Source of the DNA: Favolaschia claudopus
Lineage: Eukaryota > Basidiomycota > Agaricomycetes > Agaricales > Mycenaceae
DNA: 64,000 nt
Direction: 5' to 3'
NCBI GenBank assembly: GCA_037176885.1
Contig: JAWWNJ010000003.1
Coordinates: 930,001 to 994,000, forward strand
In this document: one piece after another, positions 1-9,478 of the stretch
How the letters are laid out: the number at the start of each line of letters is the position of its first letter
Numbering within the stretch: the stretch's first letter is position 1
Translations under genes and position numbers: made by a program
Notes under the pieces: model-generated
What the model was told of the DNA's origin: nothing
What the model saw: only the letters and a program-made list of their open reading frames with translations
Database searches by the model: none

Positions 1-351
1 CTCGAGTACTCACTGGTACTGGATAGTGGTAAGTATATTCAAGACACTGGTAGTAGCACAAAGTCTGGTAATTCTCTTTGCTCAAAGCATTCCCCGAGCC
101 CCGGCACTGGTGGCGATTTTAAAAGTGCTTGTAACTTGAGGAGGCTTTTGGGAGGCAGCCGAGGCTTGTAACTTACAAAACTTGATGCTTACTGAATTCT
201 TTCTTAAGGAGCAAGCAACCATTGAGTATATAGGTGCTGGTAGGGTATATATATTTATTTACAGCACATGAGGTTCAAACAGGCCGATTGAACTTGGGTT
301 GAACCCTCCTGAACCAAAGTTGAACACTCGGAAAAGCTCGGAAAAGTTCAT

Positions 352-461
352 TCGGCGCACAGTCCGAAAGTCACATGGCAATGACAGTGGCGGCTGTTCC
401 CGAAGTCCGAGGCCACGGACTCAGGACTCCTGGACAGTGCTTACAAAGCATCCGGACGGAC
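352..461 (-). repeat. Hairpin-bearing small repeat family, truncated copy
   Basis: This is the reverse complement of most of the element at 3589-3739 and carries the inverted pair TGCTTACAAA / TTTGTAAGCA only in part. It is cut off where the MITE at 462-679 begins. Together these two pieces form a 329-base block (352-680) that is absent from the equivalent place in the right arm. Confidence 0.6.
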
Positions 462-679
462 ATTAGAGGATTTGCGAAGAGCCATTGGAGCCATTGAACG
501 GCTACCGATTTCCGTATTAGGAAAGTTTGATGGGCTGAACTTTTATGTCGAAGTCAAGAAGAGCTATTTAGAATGAAATTCGGATGCTCATACCGGGGGT
601 AGCCTTCGTCAATACGCCGGAATTCGGACACTTGCGTAGCCATTAGCCACTCAATGGCTGCATCGCAAACAGGCTATTT
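462..679. mobile_element. 218-bp MITE, copy 1
   Basis: The sequence is about 90 percent alike to 37284-37501, with the same length and the same edges (ATTAGAGG at one end, AACAGGCTATTT at the other). The ends are imperfect inverted repeats built on TTTGCGA and GCCATTG. It has no reading frame. Two same-length copies in unrelated surroundings support mobility; no clear target duplication is seen because this copy sits against another repeat. Confidence 0.7.
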
Positions 680-681
680 GT

Positions 682-847
682 GGGGAAGCAAGCTTCCCCA
701 TTCATCGGTATAGGGCTCCGGAATGCAGATGCTTACAAATCTCCGTCCAAATGCTTTGTAAGCATGTCCTGGAGTCCTGACTCCGTGGCCTCGGACTTCG
801 GGAACGGCCGGCAGTCAGTCATGCAACTGTCAATGTCACGTGACCTC
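682..847 (+). repeat. Hairpin-bearing repeat family, copy split by LINE-A
   Basis: It starts GGGGAAGCAAGC, runs through TCGGTATAGGGCTCC and the hairpin pair, and is interrupted after ACGTGACCTC. The remaining end (GCGCGCCGAAACAG) resumes at 2413 beyond the LINE. The right arm at 4783-4990 holds the uninterrupted version. Confidence 0.7.
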
Positions 848-2402
848 TGGATTTTTTTTTTTTTTTTTTTGTATCAGCATTTCTATACCGCAACAAGTAA
901 ACCAACTACTAAGACGCGGTGCCCGGAGGGCGATAAATAAGTAAAAAGTAATTCTAATGAGGATTCGACCGTGGTTGGTAGAGTATAGTCTTGGAGTAGG
1001 TGGGTGAGCGCTTCCATCGACGGTGAGAACGATAACTCGACATAGGAACCATAGGTGAAGAAGAAATGGGGCATAAGTGGCAGTCAGCCATTACCTCGGG
1101 GGGCGCCGACCGCTTGAAGCCCGAGCTTTGTACGGAGTGGCCCGACAATGTGATCCATAGAGGAAGATGCCGTCACGTAAGAAGCGACGCGCATCCTCCT
1201 CCTCGATGAAGTCCACGCGGACAGACACTTCCGACTGGGGGATGCTATCCCGCTTGTGAAGGAAGCGGACACTACCAATTCGATACTGTGCACCTGGAAG
1301 TTGGTTGCGCTTCGCCAACTCGCGCACAAAGTCGCGAGAGTGCGGAAGCCCTCCCTCCTCCAAGATTGGCACTCGGTGGAACACCACCTTGTGCCATGGG
1401 TCTGCGGGGTAGATAGGTGGCTCAACATCGGGGGCGCATCCCAGAAGTGGAGCAATGGTCCTCCCTAGCAGCGAGCGGTGAGCTGCGAGCGCCTGGGCAG
1501 AGCAAGCTGGCGCAGTTCCGTGGAGAACCAGGTTGCCACTCTGGGACATGGAGGTGGCGCTAACTGCTAGCCGACCATCTAGAACGCTGTTGATGGCCCT
1601 GCATAGTGAATCGGGGTGTGGTTTCTTCGTGGGGTGGGCGTTGGACAGGTCAACGATCAACCGAGTGGATGGAATCCTCGGTTTGGGCGACACCGTTGGG
1701 CTCCGTTTAGGAGCGGGACGTGAGGGGCGTTTCGGCTGGGAGGTATGTGGGCGCACAGGTTTTGCCTTGACGGCCTCTGCAAATGTGGTGGGGCTGGGTG
1801 GGCTTACAGGAGCCATGCTGGGTTCCGGGTCGGGTTCGGGAGTGACGAGGCGCTTGTAGTTTGATATCCAAGGTTCAAGAGTTTCAGTGATCTCGATAAA
1901 CACGGTGAGGAGGGCTGCAAGGTTGTCCTCTGTGCCTTGGGGAATCTCCACAGGGTTATCTGTGAAATGGTCTTGTATGCATTGTTGGAGTTCACGGCGT
2001 GTCTCCAGAAAAGCCGTTGCTTCCTTTCTGAGCTTGGTGGACAGGTGGTCGATCGTTGTGTGGGACTGAGGGACGGCGGCCTGCGGGGGCGCTGAGTTTG
2101 GGGCGTGGTCATGGCGAGGGGTGGGGTTGACTGGTTGGTTGGTCGTGGTGCCGCTGGAGACGGTGGCGGGTGTTGCGTCAGGACCATCAGCTCGGACTTT
2201 CTTGATTACGCGGGACGAATGTGGGGACTTCGTGATTGAATTGTTTCGAGTTTTCGGGGCGGAAGGGGGAGGGGAGTCCGGTGGCCTTGGGCGCCGAAGG
2301 CCCGTAGCTGGGGGGCGCGGAGGAGAACGCTCGCCTTGCATCCCAGCAAATTTTGGCCGTGGGAAAAATCGTGACGGTGATGGTTCCGGTCAAGAGAGAC
2401 TG
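848..2402 (-). mobile_element. LINE-A: internally deleted non-LTR retrotransposon with poly(A) and 10-bp target duplication
   Basis: On the minus strand it has a short 5' leader, ORF1 (1091-2341) and a 3' UTR ending in a homopolymer A tail (T run near 851-870). The 10-base duplication ACGTGACCTC flanks it exactly (838-847 and 2403-2412). The 3' UTR matches that of LINE-C at 26713 onward. No ORF2 (endonuclease/RT) lies between ORF1 and the 3' UTR, so this copy is an internally deleted form that probably used enzymes from another element. Insertion is younger than the inverted duplication, because the right arm lacks it. Confidence 0.85.
1091..2341 (-). CDS. Non-LTR retrotransposon ORF1-like protein (416 aa)
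   Basis: This is an open frame of 416 residues, ATG at 2341, in the minus-strand body of LINE-A. The N-terminal half is rich in proline, serine and basic residues. A helical stretch follows (about residues 100-165). The C-terminal third is more folded-looking, with the segment PADPWHKVVFHRVP and the acidic patch FIEEEDARRFLRDG. ORF1 proteins of fungal Tad-like LINEs act as RNA-binding chaperones for the element RNA; that role is inferred from position and composition, not from a diagnostic motif. The usual zinc knuckles are not visible and may lie in the deleted part. Another possibility is a gag-like protein of a different retroelement. Confidence 0.6.
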   Translation of the reverse strand: MQGERSPPRPPATGLRRPRPPDSPPPSAPKTRNNSITKSPHSSRVIKKVRADGPDATPATVSSGTTTNQPVNPTPRHDHAPNSAPPQAAVPQSHTTIDHLSTKLRKEATAFLETRRELQQCIQDHFTDNPVEIPQGTEDNLAALLTVFIEITETLEPWISNYKRLVTPEPDPEPSMAPVSPPSPTTFAEAVKAKPVRPHTSQPKRPSRPAPKRSPTVSPKPRIPSTRLIVDLSNAHPTKKPHPDSLCRAINSVLDGRLAVSATSMSQSGNLVLHGTAPACSAQALAAHRSLLGRTIAPLLGCAPDVEPPIYPADPWHKVVFHRVPILEEGGLPHSRDFVRELAKRNQLPGAQYRIGSVRFLHKRDSIPQSEVSVRVDFIEEEDARRFLRDGIFLYGSHCRATPYKARASSGRRPPR

Positions 2403-2762
2403 ACGTGACCTCGGAACGCGCGCGCCGAAACAGAATTGACGCTTCAACCTTGCTTCAACCTCATGGATAGATATGTCCTACCTATATAGTATGTGTAGTT
2501 GCTCAATGGATGTGCTCCCTCTTTTCTTTCTCTCCTCTATGACGTGTATTTTGGTATTTCTTACACTTCTAGCCATTTGCTTAGTGGCTTGTTGCAGCTG
2601 ATTTTTTTTTAGCGCTTAGCATTAGCACTCAACATCCGCTTAATCCTCCACATTATCTTCTGTTACTGAATGTATGAGCCAGATCAATCAGTCAATGCTT
2701 TCTATCAAGCAAAATTAAATTAAATAGGTCTACGCCTCCAAATACTCCACAGCGCATATGAA

Positions 2763-3075
2763 ATGCAGCTCAAGGGCAAGAGCGTGTCAATCGCATTCTG
2801 GATAGCCCTGTACACCGGAGATTGCCTGTACAGCAACCAAATTTTGTTCAGGTTAACTGGAATGGCCAGCAACTTCAACTTACACCTCGCACAGCTGGCC
2901 GAATTGCTGAGATACAGAACACTGGGAATGCCGGTGCTTTGGCAGGACAGAATGAAGACCAGGATATGCAAAGTCCACCTCCGTCACCAACACCTACACC
3001 TCAAGGTCCAGATCCACCTCTGGTGCAGCAGAATCCTGTACAGCCAGTGCAAAATATAGTACAAAGACAGGGACT
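2763..3075 (+). pseudogene. Coding fragment of the foldback, left-arm copy (unknown protein)
   Basis: The frame contains PVQQPNFVQVNWNGQQLQ, then an acidic/proline-rich run (QNEDQD, SPPPSPT, QGPDPP). The same protein is encoded in the opposite arm at 4275-4565 on the minus strand. The reading frame is preserved in both arms although the DNA differs, so it was probably once a real coding sequence. I do not recognise the family. The frame is cut at 3076 by a small MITE; after it the arm continues to about 3470. Confidence 0.5.
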
Positions 3076-3311
3076 CATCAGGAAAAACCCAGATGCTATG
3101 TGGTACAACACCCCCCTCCCAGGTTTCCTCCAGAGTGCCACATAGATTCCATAGCCGGTCATAGACGGTCATAGACAATTTACTCTGACGACTATGACTG
3201 TCTCTGGTGCGCTATATGGAACTGCATAGAAACCTGGGAGGTGGCTCTCGTACTTCATAGACATACATAGATTTCCAGACTGCATCATAGAATTTTGGGT
3301 TTTTCCTGATG
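3076..3311. mobile_element. Small MITE, about 236 bp, present only in the left arm
   Basis: The ends are inverted copies of CATCAGGAAAAACCCA and the subterminal parts also pair (CCTCCCAGGTTTC / GAAACCTGGGAGG). The interior holds repeated CATAGA / GGTCATAGAC motifs. The right arm reads straight through this position (CAGGGAAATGC), which gives the empty site. Confidence 0.75.
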
Positions 3312-3546
3312 GAAATGCTCGACCCAATGCTCAAGCTCGAAGAAGACCGGTTGCTAGAGAGCCACATCCTGAGAATCCTGACCTCTGCTATATTGCACAA
3401 GTGGCATTAAATATACAGGATATTCTTACTGAATTTCAATTTCCTGAGCTTTTCAGCAGTTGCATGAGTACTTAGAATAGAACGACGAGGGGGCCGCAGT
3501 GTACTATGTAGTATGTACTTCAGTAAATTGCATGTACGGACTGAAT

Positions 3547-3781
3547 CAAGCTTCCCCTCCTATGTGGACCATTGTCCACATACATCATATTCGGTATAGG
3601 GCTCCAGAATGCAGATGCTTACAAATGTCCGTCCGGATGCTTTGTAAGCACTGTCCAGGAGTCCTGAGTCCGTGGCCTCGGACTTCGGGAACAGCCGCCA
3701 CTGTCATTGCCATGTGACTTTCGGACTGTGCGCCGAAATATGATGTATGTGGACAATGGTCCACATAGGAGGGGAAGCTTG
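3547..3781. repeat. Core palindrome of the foldback with hairpin cargo
   Basis: Two perfect 42-base arms (3547-3588 and 3740-3781, ends CAAGCTTCCCCTCC) enclose 3589-3739, which is a member of the hairpin family (TTCGGTATAGGGCTCC ... GCGCCGAAAT). The flanks of the 42-base arms also pair (TACTATGTAGTATGTAC side against the side at 3880-3905), so the symmetry axis of the whole 5.3 kb lies here. Confidence 0.85.
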
Positions 3782-4274
3782 CTTCAGTCTAGGCTCGTTT
3801 CACCCTCTCTTGTGTGGAGGACATGAAATCTGAAGATAGTCGTTCAGATCATAGCTTCAGTCCGTACATGCAATTTACTGAATTACATACTACATAGTAC
3901 AGAGCAAGTACACTCGCTAATCTATTCTAAGTACTCATGCAACTGCTGAAAAGGGTGATTGATCCCGTCGCCGGGAATCTATAGCGAATATTTGTATTCC
4001 CCACGGGCTCAAGAAATTGAAATTCAGTAAGAATATCCTGTATATTGAATCCATAAGTATTGAGTTTTAAACCCAAAGCCTCTCTCCATTCTGAGCATCT
4101 GACACACTATGGTTTCATTTGGCTTCTGCAATCTTTGCAACAGGAAAGGTGATCGAAATGCTGTTCCGTTCAATGTTTTCTTCCTTCCCTCAAAGTCAGC
4201 AGAAGGTACGGTGACTGATGGCTGCCACTTGTGCAATATAGCAGGTCAGGATTCTCAGGATGTGGCTCTCTAGC

Positions 4275-4565
4275 AACTGGTCTTCTTCAACCTTGAGCAT
4301 TGGGTTGAGCATTTCCCTGTCTTTGTACTATACTTATTTTGCACTGGCTGTACAGGATTCTGCTGCACCGGAGGTGGATCTGGACCTTGAGTTCTACGTG
4401 TTGGTGACGGAGGTGGACTTTGAATATCCTGGTCTTCATTCTGTCCTGCTAAAGTACCAGCATTCCCAGTGTTCTGCATCTCAGCAATTCGGCAAGCGGT
4501 TCGAGGTTGAAGTTGCTGGCCATTCCAGTTAACCTGAACAAAATTTGGTTGCTGTAAAGGAGATC
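4275..4565 (-). pseudogene. Coding fragment of the foldback, right-arm copy
   Basis: The minus-strand frame parallels the left-arm fragment: QQPNFVQVNWNGQQLQ, AEMQNTGNAGTLAGQNEDQD, then proline-rich text. Downstream on the minus strand (about 4024-4270) there is further low-quality frame, including KPNETIVCQMLRMERGFGF, missing from the left arm. The function is unknown. Because it lacks the MITE, this copy preserves the older arrangement. Confidence 0.5.
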
Positions 4566-4782
4566 TCCGGTGTACAGGGCTATCCAGAATGCGATTGACA
4601 TGCCCCTGCCCCTGAGCTGTATTTCATATGCGCTGTGGAGTATTTGGAAGCATAGACCTCTTTAATTTTATTTTGCTTGAGAGAAAGCATTGGCTGGTTG
4701 ATTTGGCTCATACATCCATCCATCCAGGTTGAAGCAAGGTTGAAGCGGCAAAGAGCAAGCAAAGAGGTTCAATTTTGTTTCG

Positions 4783-4990
4783 GCGCGAATTCCGAGGTCA
4801 CGTGAGACTGACAGCTGCAAGACAGTCGGCCGTTTCCGAAGTCCGAGGCCACGGAGTCAGGACTCCAGGACATGCTTACAAACCACCTGGACGGAGATTT
4901 GTAAGCATCTGCATTCCGGAGCCCTATACCGATGAATGGGGAAGCAAGCTTCCCCATGAACTTTTCCGAGCTTTTCCGAGTGTTCAACTT
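4783..4990 (-). repeat. Hairpin-bearing repeat family, intact right-arm copy
   Basis: On the minus strand it runs from GGGGAAGC-type ends through TCATCGGTATAGGGCTCC, the pair ATGCTTACAAA / TTTGTAAGCAT, TCACGTGACCTCGG and CGCGCCGAAACA. It is the unbroken counterpart of 682-847 plus 2413-2436. A diverged relative lies at 63125-63232. Confidence 0.7.
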
Positions 4991-5320
4991 TGGTTCAACT
5001 TGTTCAAGGGGGTTCAACCCAAGTTCAATCGGCCTGTTTGAACCTCATGTGCTGTAAATAAATATATATACCCTACCAGCACCTATATACTCAATGGTTG
5101 CTTGCTCCTTAAGAAAGAATTCAGTAAGCATCAAGTTTTGTAAGTTACAAGCCTCGGCTGCCTCCCAAAAGCCTCCTCAAGTTACAAGCACTTTTAAAAT
5201 CGCCACCAGTGCCGGGGCTCGGGGAATGCTTTGAGCAACTTCAAGAGAATTACCAGACTTTGTGCTACTACCAGTGTCTTGAATATACTTACCACTATCC
5301 AGTACCAGTGAGTACTCGAG

Positions 5321-7265
5321 TATAAGCAAGAGTATAAGCTTTAGCTGTCAAAATTGATAACCCAAAAAAACAGGGCCACTGAGTGTGCAACCAGATTCAT
5401 AAGGAGTAGAAGGGTTTTGAAGGTGAATATGAGGGCGGTTACTGAGTACTGAGGCGGTTCTGAGGTTCGTCAACTGAACACCTAAATACATAACATTGGC
5501 AGAAGGATTTTGGAGAAAAGACCTTGAACATGAATCTAAATGCTCATTGTGGTCAAAAGATCCAGTTTTTGACCCTATCTGCACCATAATTGAGTTTGAA
5601 TTGGGACACTGAATATATTTGAATATATTCAAATATATTCGAATATGTTTGAATATGAATACGATACGAAAAATTCGTATCGTATCGTATTTATGGCCAG
5701 CACTATGTCAGACCGAGGTTTTGACTAGATAGGGCAACGCAGCTCCTCTAAACTAAGCGTTTGCGCGCATTTCCCGAAAAAAAATCGTGATTTTCGAAGC
5801 CGCCAGAGCGCCATCAGTGCCGAAAAATAGAGTAAATCAGGCCGAAATTCTAGTAGGTACTACTAGGTAGTGACCGGGGGCCTGTCAAGGTCCTGGGTGG
5901 CTGACCTTGCCCGTTGCCCCCCCCGGCAACCGCAACACTGGAACTTGAGGGAAATAGACTCCTGATAGATTCATACGAGTCTGTTCATTCTGCGAATTTA
6001 CAGATTGCCTTTTTTTTTGGAAGAAAGCTCTTTGTTTCCGATCTGTTGCCTGTGTTTTCAAGCCCCTATATCGTTATTTGGATAGCTGCCTAGAATTTGG
6101 CCCTTGAAAATTATGTGATTGAGGCAATTTCCGGCCTGTAGATCAAAGCCAGTTTCAATACTGGATACCACTCCTGTTACTCAAAATTCATACTGAAACA
6201 GCAATTTTGTAGGTTCAGAGTGCTATATGACTACTAAGGACTCATTCAAGGTCACAGCTTGTTGTAGGATGATCCGCCAGCTCCCGCTCCGTTCCGTATT
6301 ATTCCCTCGTGTTTCGGATTGGCCTGAGTTCTCGAGAGGGAGAGATGAGTAAGCAAGCCATTGATATATTGGGCGTGAACTCCGAAATGGAGCTCGCTGC
6401 ACTCCGCCCGAAGACGAAGGAGCCGAGGCAGCCCCTACGCAACTAAAGAATACAGAACAAATCCGTAGCTACGTGAGTGCGCAGGAAATAGCAAAACTAA
6501 CTAGGGATGGGTGGGTGGGCACGAAAAAAGAGGGTATGACGGCGACGGGGGGACAAGACTAGAAGCGGGGAAGGAGACTCGAAGTCATGGAGGGGGAGGG
6601 GCTGGAGAAGAGAAGGTCTCAAAGAGACGGAGTCACCGAGCCAAAGGCGCGATGCGGAGGCGGGCGAGACGAAAAGAATGAGGAGACACGTGACTGATGG
6701 GTGATCGCTTTAGCCAATCCCTTCGGTCTGTCCAGACCACCTAATACTTCACCATCATATCACCATCACCACCACCCTACCGACCATATATACTCTAGTC
6801 GCCTGTTCCCCCACGTCGACTAGCATGCGTATACTCTTTCATTAGAGAGTTTGCGGTAAGCCGCCAGAAGCCACCTGGTGGCTCTGACGGCATGCGGAGT
6901 CGTCTGGCTTGTTTCAACCAGAAAATTTTGGATTTTTGTATCGGGGGTGCTAGGCTATAAACACTCAACTCATATGCAATCTTTTCCGCGCCTTCAACCT
7001 TGCTGGTTATTGAGAAAATGGCGAGCCAAAACTGCAAACTACTGTAGCCACCAGCAACCGCCGGAAGCCACTATATGACGTAGCCGCTCTAAACTTGCGC
7101 TTTCGCGCTTACGACGCTTTCGACGCTTTCGCGCTTACGCGGCTGAAGCGGCACCGTCTGTCAAACACGGCAGCGCGGCAGTGCGTGACATTCCGTCACC
7201 GTTCCCTTTTTGGGAAGCCTCTCTGAAATTTTCTTCCTCCGCCCTCGACGCATATTATGATATTC
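5321..7265. other. Stretch without a supported gene
   Basis: 5350-5640 has one short minus-strand frame I cannot identify. 5590-5700 is AT-rich with repeated GAATATATTC units. 6640-6800 is GC-rich with CCAAT and TATATA motifs and could be an old promoter. 6848-7060 contains an imperfect inverted repeat built on CAGAAGCCACCTGGTGGCT. 7090-7140 repeats GCGCTTTCGCGCTTACG. Nothing else stands out. Confidence 0.5.
5659..5685. repeat. Perfect 12-bp palindrome arms with 3-base loop
   Basis: ATACGATACGAA and TTCGTATCGTAT flank AAA. It sits beside the tandem GAATAT repeats, an arrangement often seen at the ends of degenerate DNA transposons. Confidence 0.7.
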
Positions 7266-7359
7266 TAGTCTCGTGACCAGACTCTTATGCCATCCCAAAG
7301 GGAACGGGATGGCAATATGACAGGGTTTGGGATGGCATAAGAGTCTGGTCACGAGACTA
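7266..7359. repeat. Perfect 34-bp inverted repeat (hairpin element)
   Basis: The arms 7266-7299 and 7326-7359 are exact reverse complements (TAGTCTCGTGACCAGACTC...), separated by 26 bases that contain a further copy of GGGATGGCA. A weaker hairpin with the shared motif CTCGTGACCAG lies at 40328-40467. Confidence 0.85.
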
Positions 7360-7382
7360 CGCATAAGTATTCTACTGGTACA

Positions 7383-7553
7383 AGCTTAAGCACCCCGCCT
7401 TCGGCAGGGCCGGCTCGCTGCGCTCGCGTCCCTCCCTACGGCTGGTGCACAGCTTGTCGGGGCTCCGCCCCAAACCCCGCGTGTTTTTTCTTGCTGGATT
7501 GCATGCCCTCGGCGCCGCACTATCGGGAAGGTTCGTGAGAACCGGGAGCAACA
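7383..7553 (+). repeat. GC-rich dispersed repeat, copy 1
   Basis: It has the motifs CTGCGCTCGC, ACGGCTGGTGCACAGCTTG, GGGGCTCCGCCCC and TTTTTTCTTGCTGGATTGC. The last parts are nearly identical to 26543-26620. It continues beyond the MITE at 7561-8113 into 8114-8165. Confidence 0.7.
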
Positions 7554-7560
7554 TCTCGAC

Positions 7561-8113
7561 TAGGGTTACGGAACAAACTCCCGGGGGTACAACAAAGTCG
7601 GTAATTTACCCACGAAAATTTTGGCCGATGTAACAAATGCAATTTACGTGGTAATTTACGATTGTCACGTGATTACGTGATCCTGCTAATTTCCGCCGTT
7701 TTCTGGTCGTTTATTTTCTCGCTGGGTCTGTACCTACAGCTAGGTAACTGTCGCGAGCATGATGACCAGTTTTTACAACGGACCGAAGCAATTCAAGCAA
7801 TAATCTGGCGCAAGATTTGACTGATCATTGATCGCAAATTGATCGTGTCCTGCATCCACATTTCGGATGATCGCAGGTCGGTGGAGAGGTCAGAATCTCG
7901 AGATATTTACATCCATGAGCCATACTTGAGTGTGTGGAGGCCACAGAGACACCCTGGAATCCACAGTAGCAGAGGTCCCTTGTCATGTGAGCAAGGTGCT
8001 GGTGGTATATTACAGCGCGTCTTTGGGGAGAGGTAACAAATAGGTAACTTACCTATCACGTGACCGAGGTAAATTACAATATTAATTTACCACCGACTTT
8101 GTTCCAACCCTAA
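7561..8113. mobile_element. 553-bp MITE with 7-bp target duplication
   Basis: The ends TAGGGTT...ACAAAGTCGGT and ACCGACTTTGTTCCAACCCTAA are inverted repeats. TCTCGAC is duplicated immediately outside both ends (7554-7560 and 8114-8120). Subterminal parts contain several GTAATTTAC-type motifs and ATCACGTGA. No coding frame. It split the GC-rich repeat. Confidence 0.85.
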
Positions 8114-8165
8114 TCTCGACAGCCGGCAGCGACATCTCGACATGGTCCCGTGGTTTCGTGTCAAA

Positions 8166-8385
8166 GTCACGTTACTTTTCACGTGAGCTGATCCTTGTCA
8201 CTAGCTCCCTGGCTCCGGCACGGCCGACTCGCTGCGCTCGCCGGCCTCCCTCCGTTCGGTCACACAGCTTGTTGGGGCTGGCCGCCCCAAACCCCGCTGC
8301 GCTCGCTCCGCTCGCGACGTCTAGTACGATCTCAACATCTCGACATTGACCCCGTGATTTTCTGTCAAAAGTCACGCGACTGATG
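8166..8385 (+). repeat. GC-rich dispersed repeat, copy 2
   Basis: It shares CTCGCTGCGCTCGC, CACAGCTTGTTGGGGCTGG and CCCCAAACCCCGC with copies at 7383 and 26543. It lies next to CTGTCAAAAGTCACG, which is repeated near the third copy, suggesting that short inverted GTGACTTT / AAAGTCAC sequences belong to the element ends. Confidence 0.6.
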
Positions 8386-9018
8386 GCCTGGCCCTCTTTT
8401 CAAGTATAGGATAGGAAAACACTAATTAGTAACTTATACACTACTGTAATTCCCTTACAATATCTAAAATGCACTTAAATCTTGCTTAAATCGCGCTCGT
8501 AAGTTTGCTCTAATCGATGAGATACCAAGGGGGTGCGGGCCGGAGAAGCAGGCACAGCGGGCAGGGAGGGTGGGTCGGCCGCTGGGCCGGATAAAAAAAA
8601 ATAATGACCTGATATGTTTTGAGCTTGAATGGGTCTATGAGGTTCCGGGTTGAGTAGGAAGCAAATTTACCACTGTATACAGTACGTTCTGACCTCCAGG
8701 AGCCATTCGGAAGCCTGTTTCGGATTTGGATGGGACCGGCGATCAAGTTGGCCATATTTGGTAACGTCAATACCGAGATGTGTTGGAATTTCAAGTGGTG
8801 TTTTTGTAGTTCGAGATGAGAGATCTCACTCATACTCTAAAACGCCGGGTACATGACTTTACGAGGTTTGAGGCAAGAATTGCCTGCTCAACAGCTGTTT
8901 TTGATGGTAAATTCCAGATATGGACGTCACGTGGTAGGGTGGTTCCCGACGAAGGGTCTCTAACGAAAAAAGCAGCGTGAGGTGTGTTTTTAGCCTTAAA
9001 TTCAGGTCTGGCCGACCC
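8386..9018. other. No gene seen
   Basis: A 107-codon minus-strand frame (8510-8833) has no recognisable motif and no companion exons. The motif ACGTGGTAGGGTGGTTC near 8930 recurs on the minus strand at about 55904-55921, beside an insertion in Gypsy-B, and may mark a shared element end. Confidence 0.4.
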
Positions 9019-9021
9019 TTA

Positions 9022-9475
9022 GAGTTACTCCGGGAGCAAGTTTGGGCTTGGGGTTGGGCTTCGGAGATAAGTTTGATCTGTTACGAACAGCTGTTTGACA
9101 GCGGCAAAAAGCGTGGCAACATGTCTGCATGTCTGCTTGTTGGCGCCAACATGGCTGCTCGTCGGTGCCAACGACGAGCTCACCAATTGAAGCCATCAGT
9201 ACCATGTACACCGTCCCTCTTTGATGAAACGGGAAATCTCGAAAAGATTGAATATTTTTGTAAATATCTCGCTCCTAGGTGCGCTCCTGAAGCAGGCGCA
9301 ATGGGGGCGGGAATGAGGCGCGGGACGGCGGGGATACCGCCAAACCGAGGGAATCCACCGCTGTCACCAACACAAGTGACGAATGGTGACTGATAGTCAT
9401 TTGATGTCACTCGATCAGACTTATCTCCGAAATCCAAGCCCAAACCCAAACCCAAGTTCACTCCCGGAGTAACTC
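9022..9475. mobile_element. PIF/Harbinger-type MITE, copy 1 (TTA target duplication)
   Basis: The ends GAGTTACTCCGGGAG and CTCCCGGAGTAACTC are perfect inverted repeats, followed inward by CAAGCCCAAACCC-type subterminal repeats. TTA lies on both sides (9019-9021 and 9476-9478), the TWA duplication typical of PIF/Harbinger. A relative with the same layout lies at 38237-38685. Confidence 0.85.
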
Positions 9476-9478
9476 TTA

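Larger units (their letters stand above)
1..5320. repeat. Giant inverted duplication (foldback) with arms of about 1.7 kb
   Basis: Bases 1-350 reappear reverse-complemented at about 4970-5320, both ends reading CTCGAGTACTCACTGG. The match continues inward through a coding fragment (2763-3075 against 4275-4565) to a core palindrome at 3547-3781. Subtracting the later insertions in the left arm (352-680, 848-2402, roughly 2460-2660 and 3076-3311) makes the two arms nearly equal. Small indels and base differences between arms argue that this is an old genomic structure and not a fold-over assembly error. No transposase was recognised. The left boundary coincides with the window edge, so the arm may extend further. 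Confidence 0.85.

Noticed and set aside
1..5320. The giant palindrome as an assembly fold-over artefact
   Set aside because: The arms differ by several insertions and many small changes, which an artefact would not produce. Long reads would still be useful.
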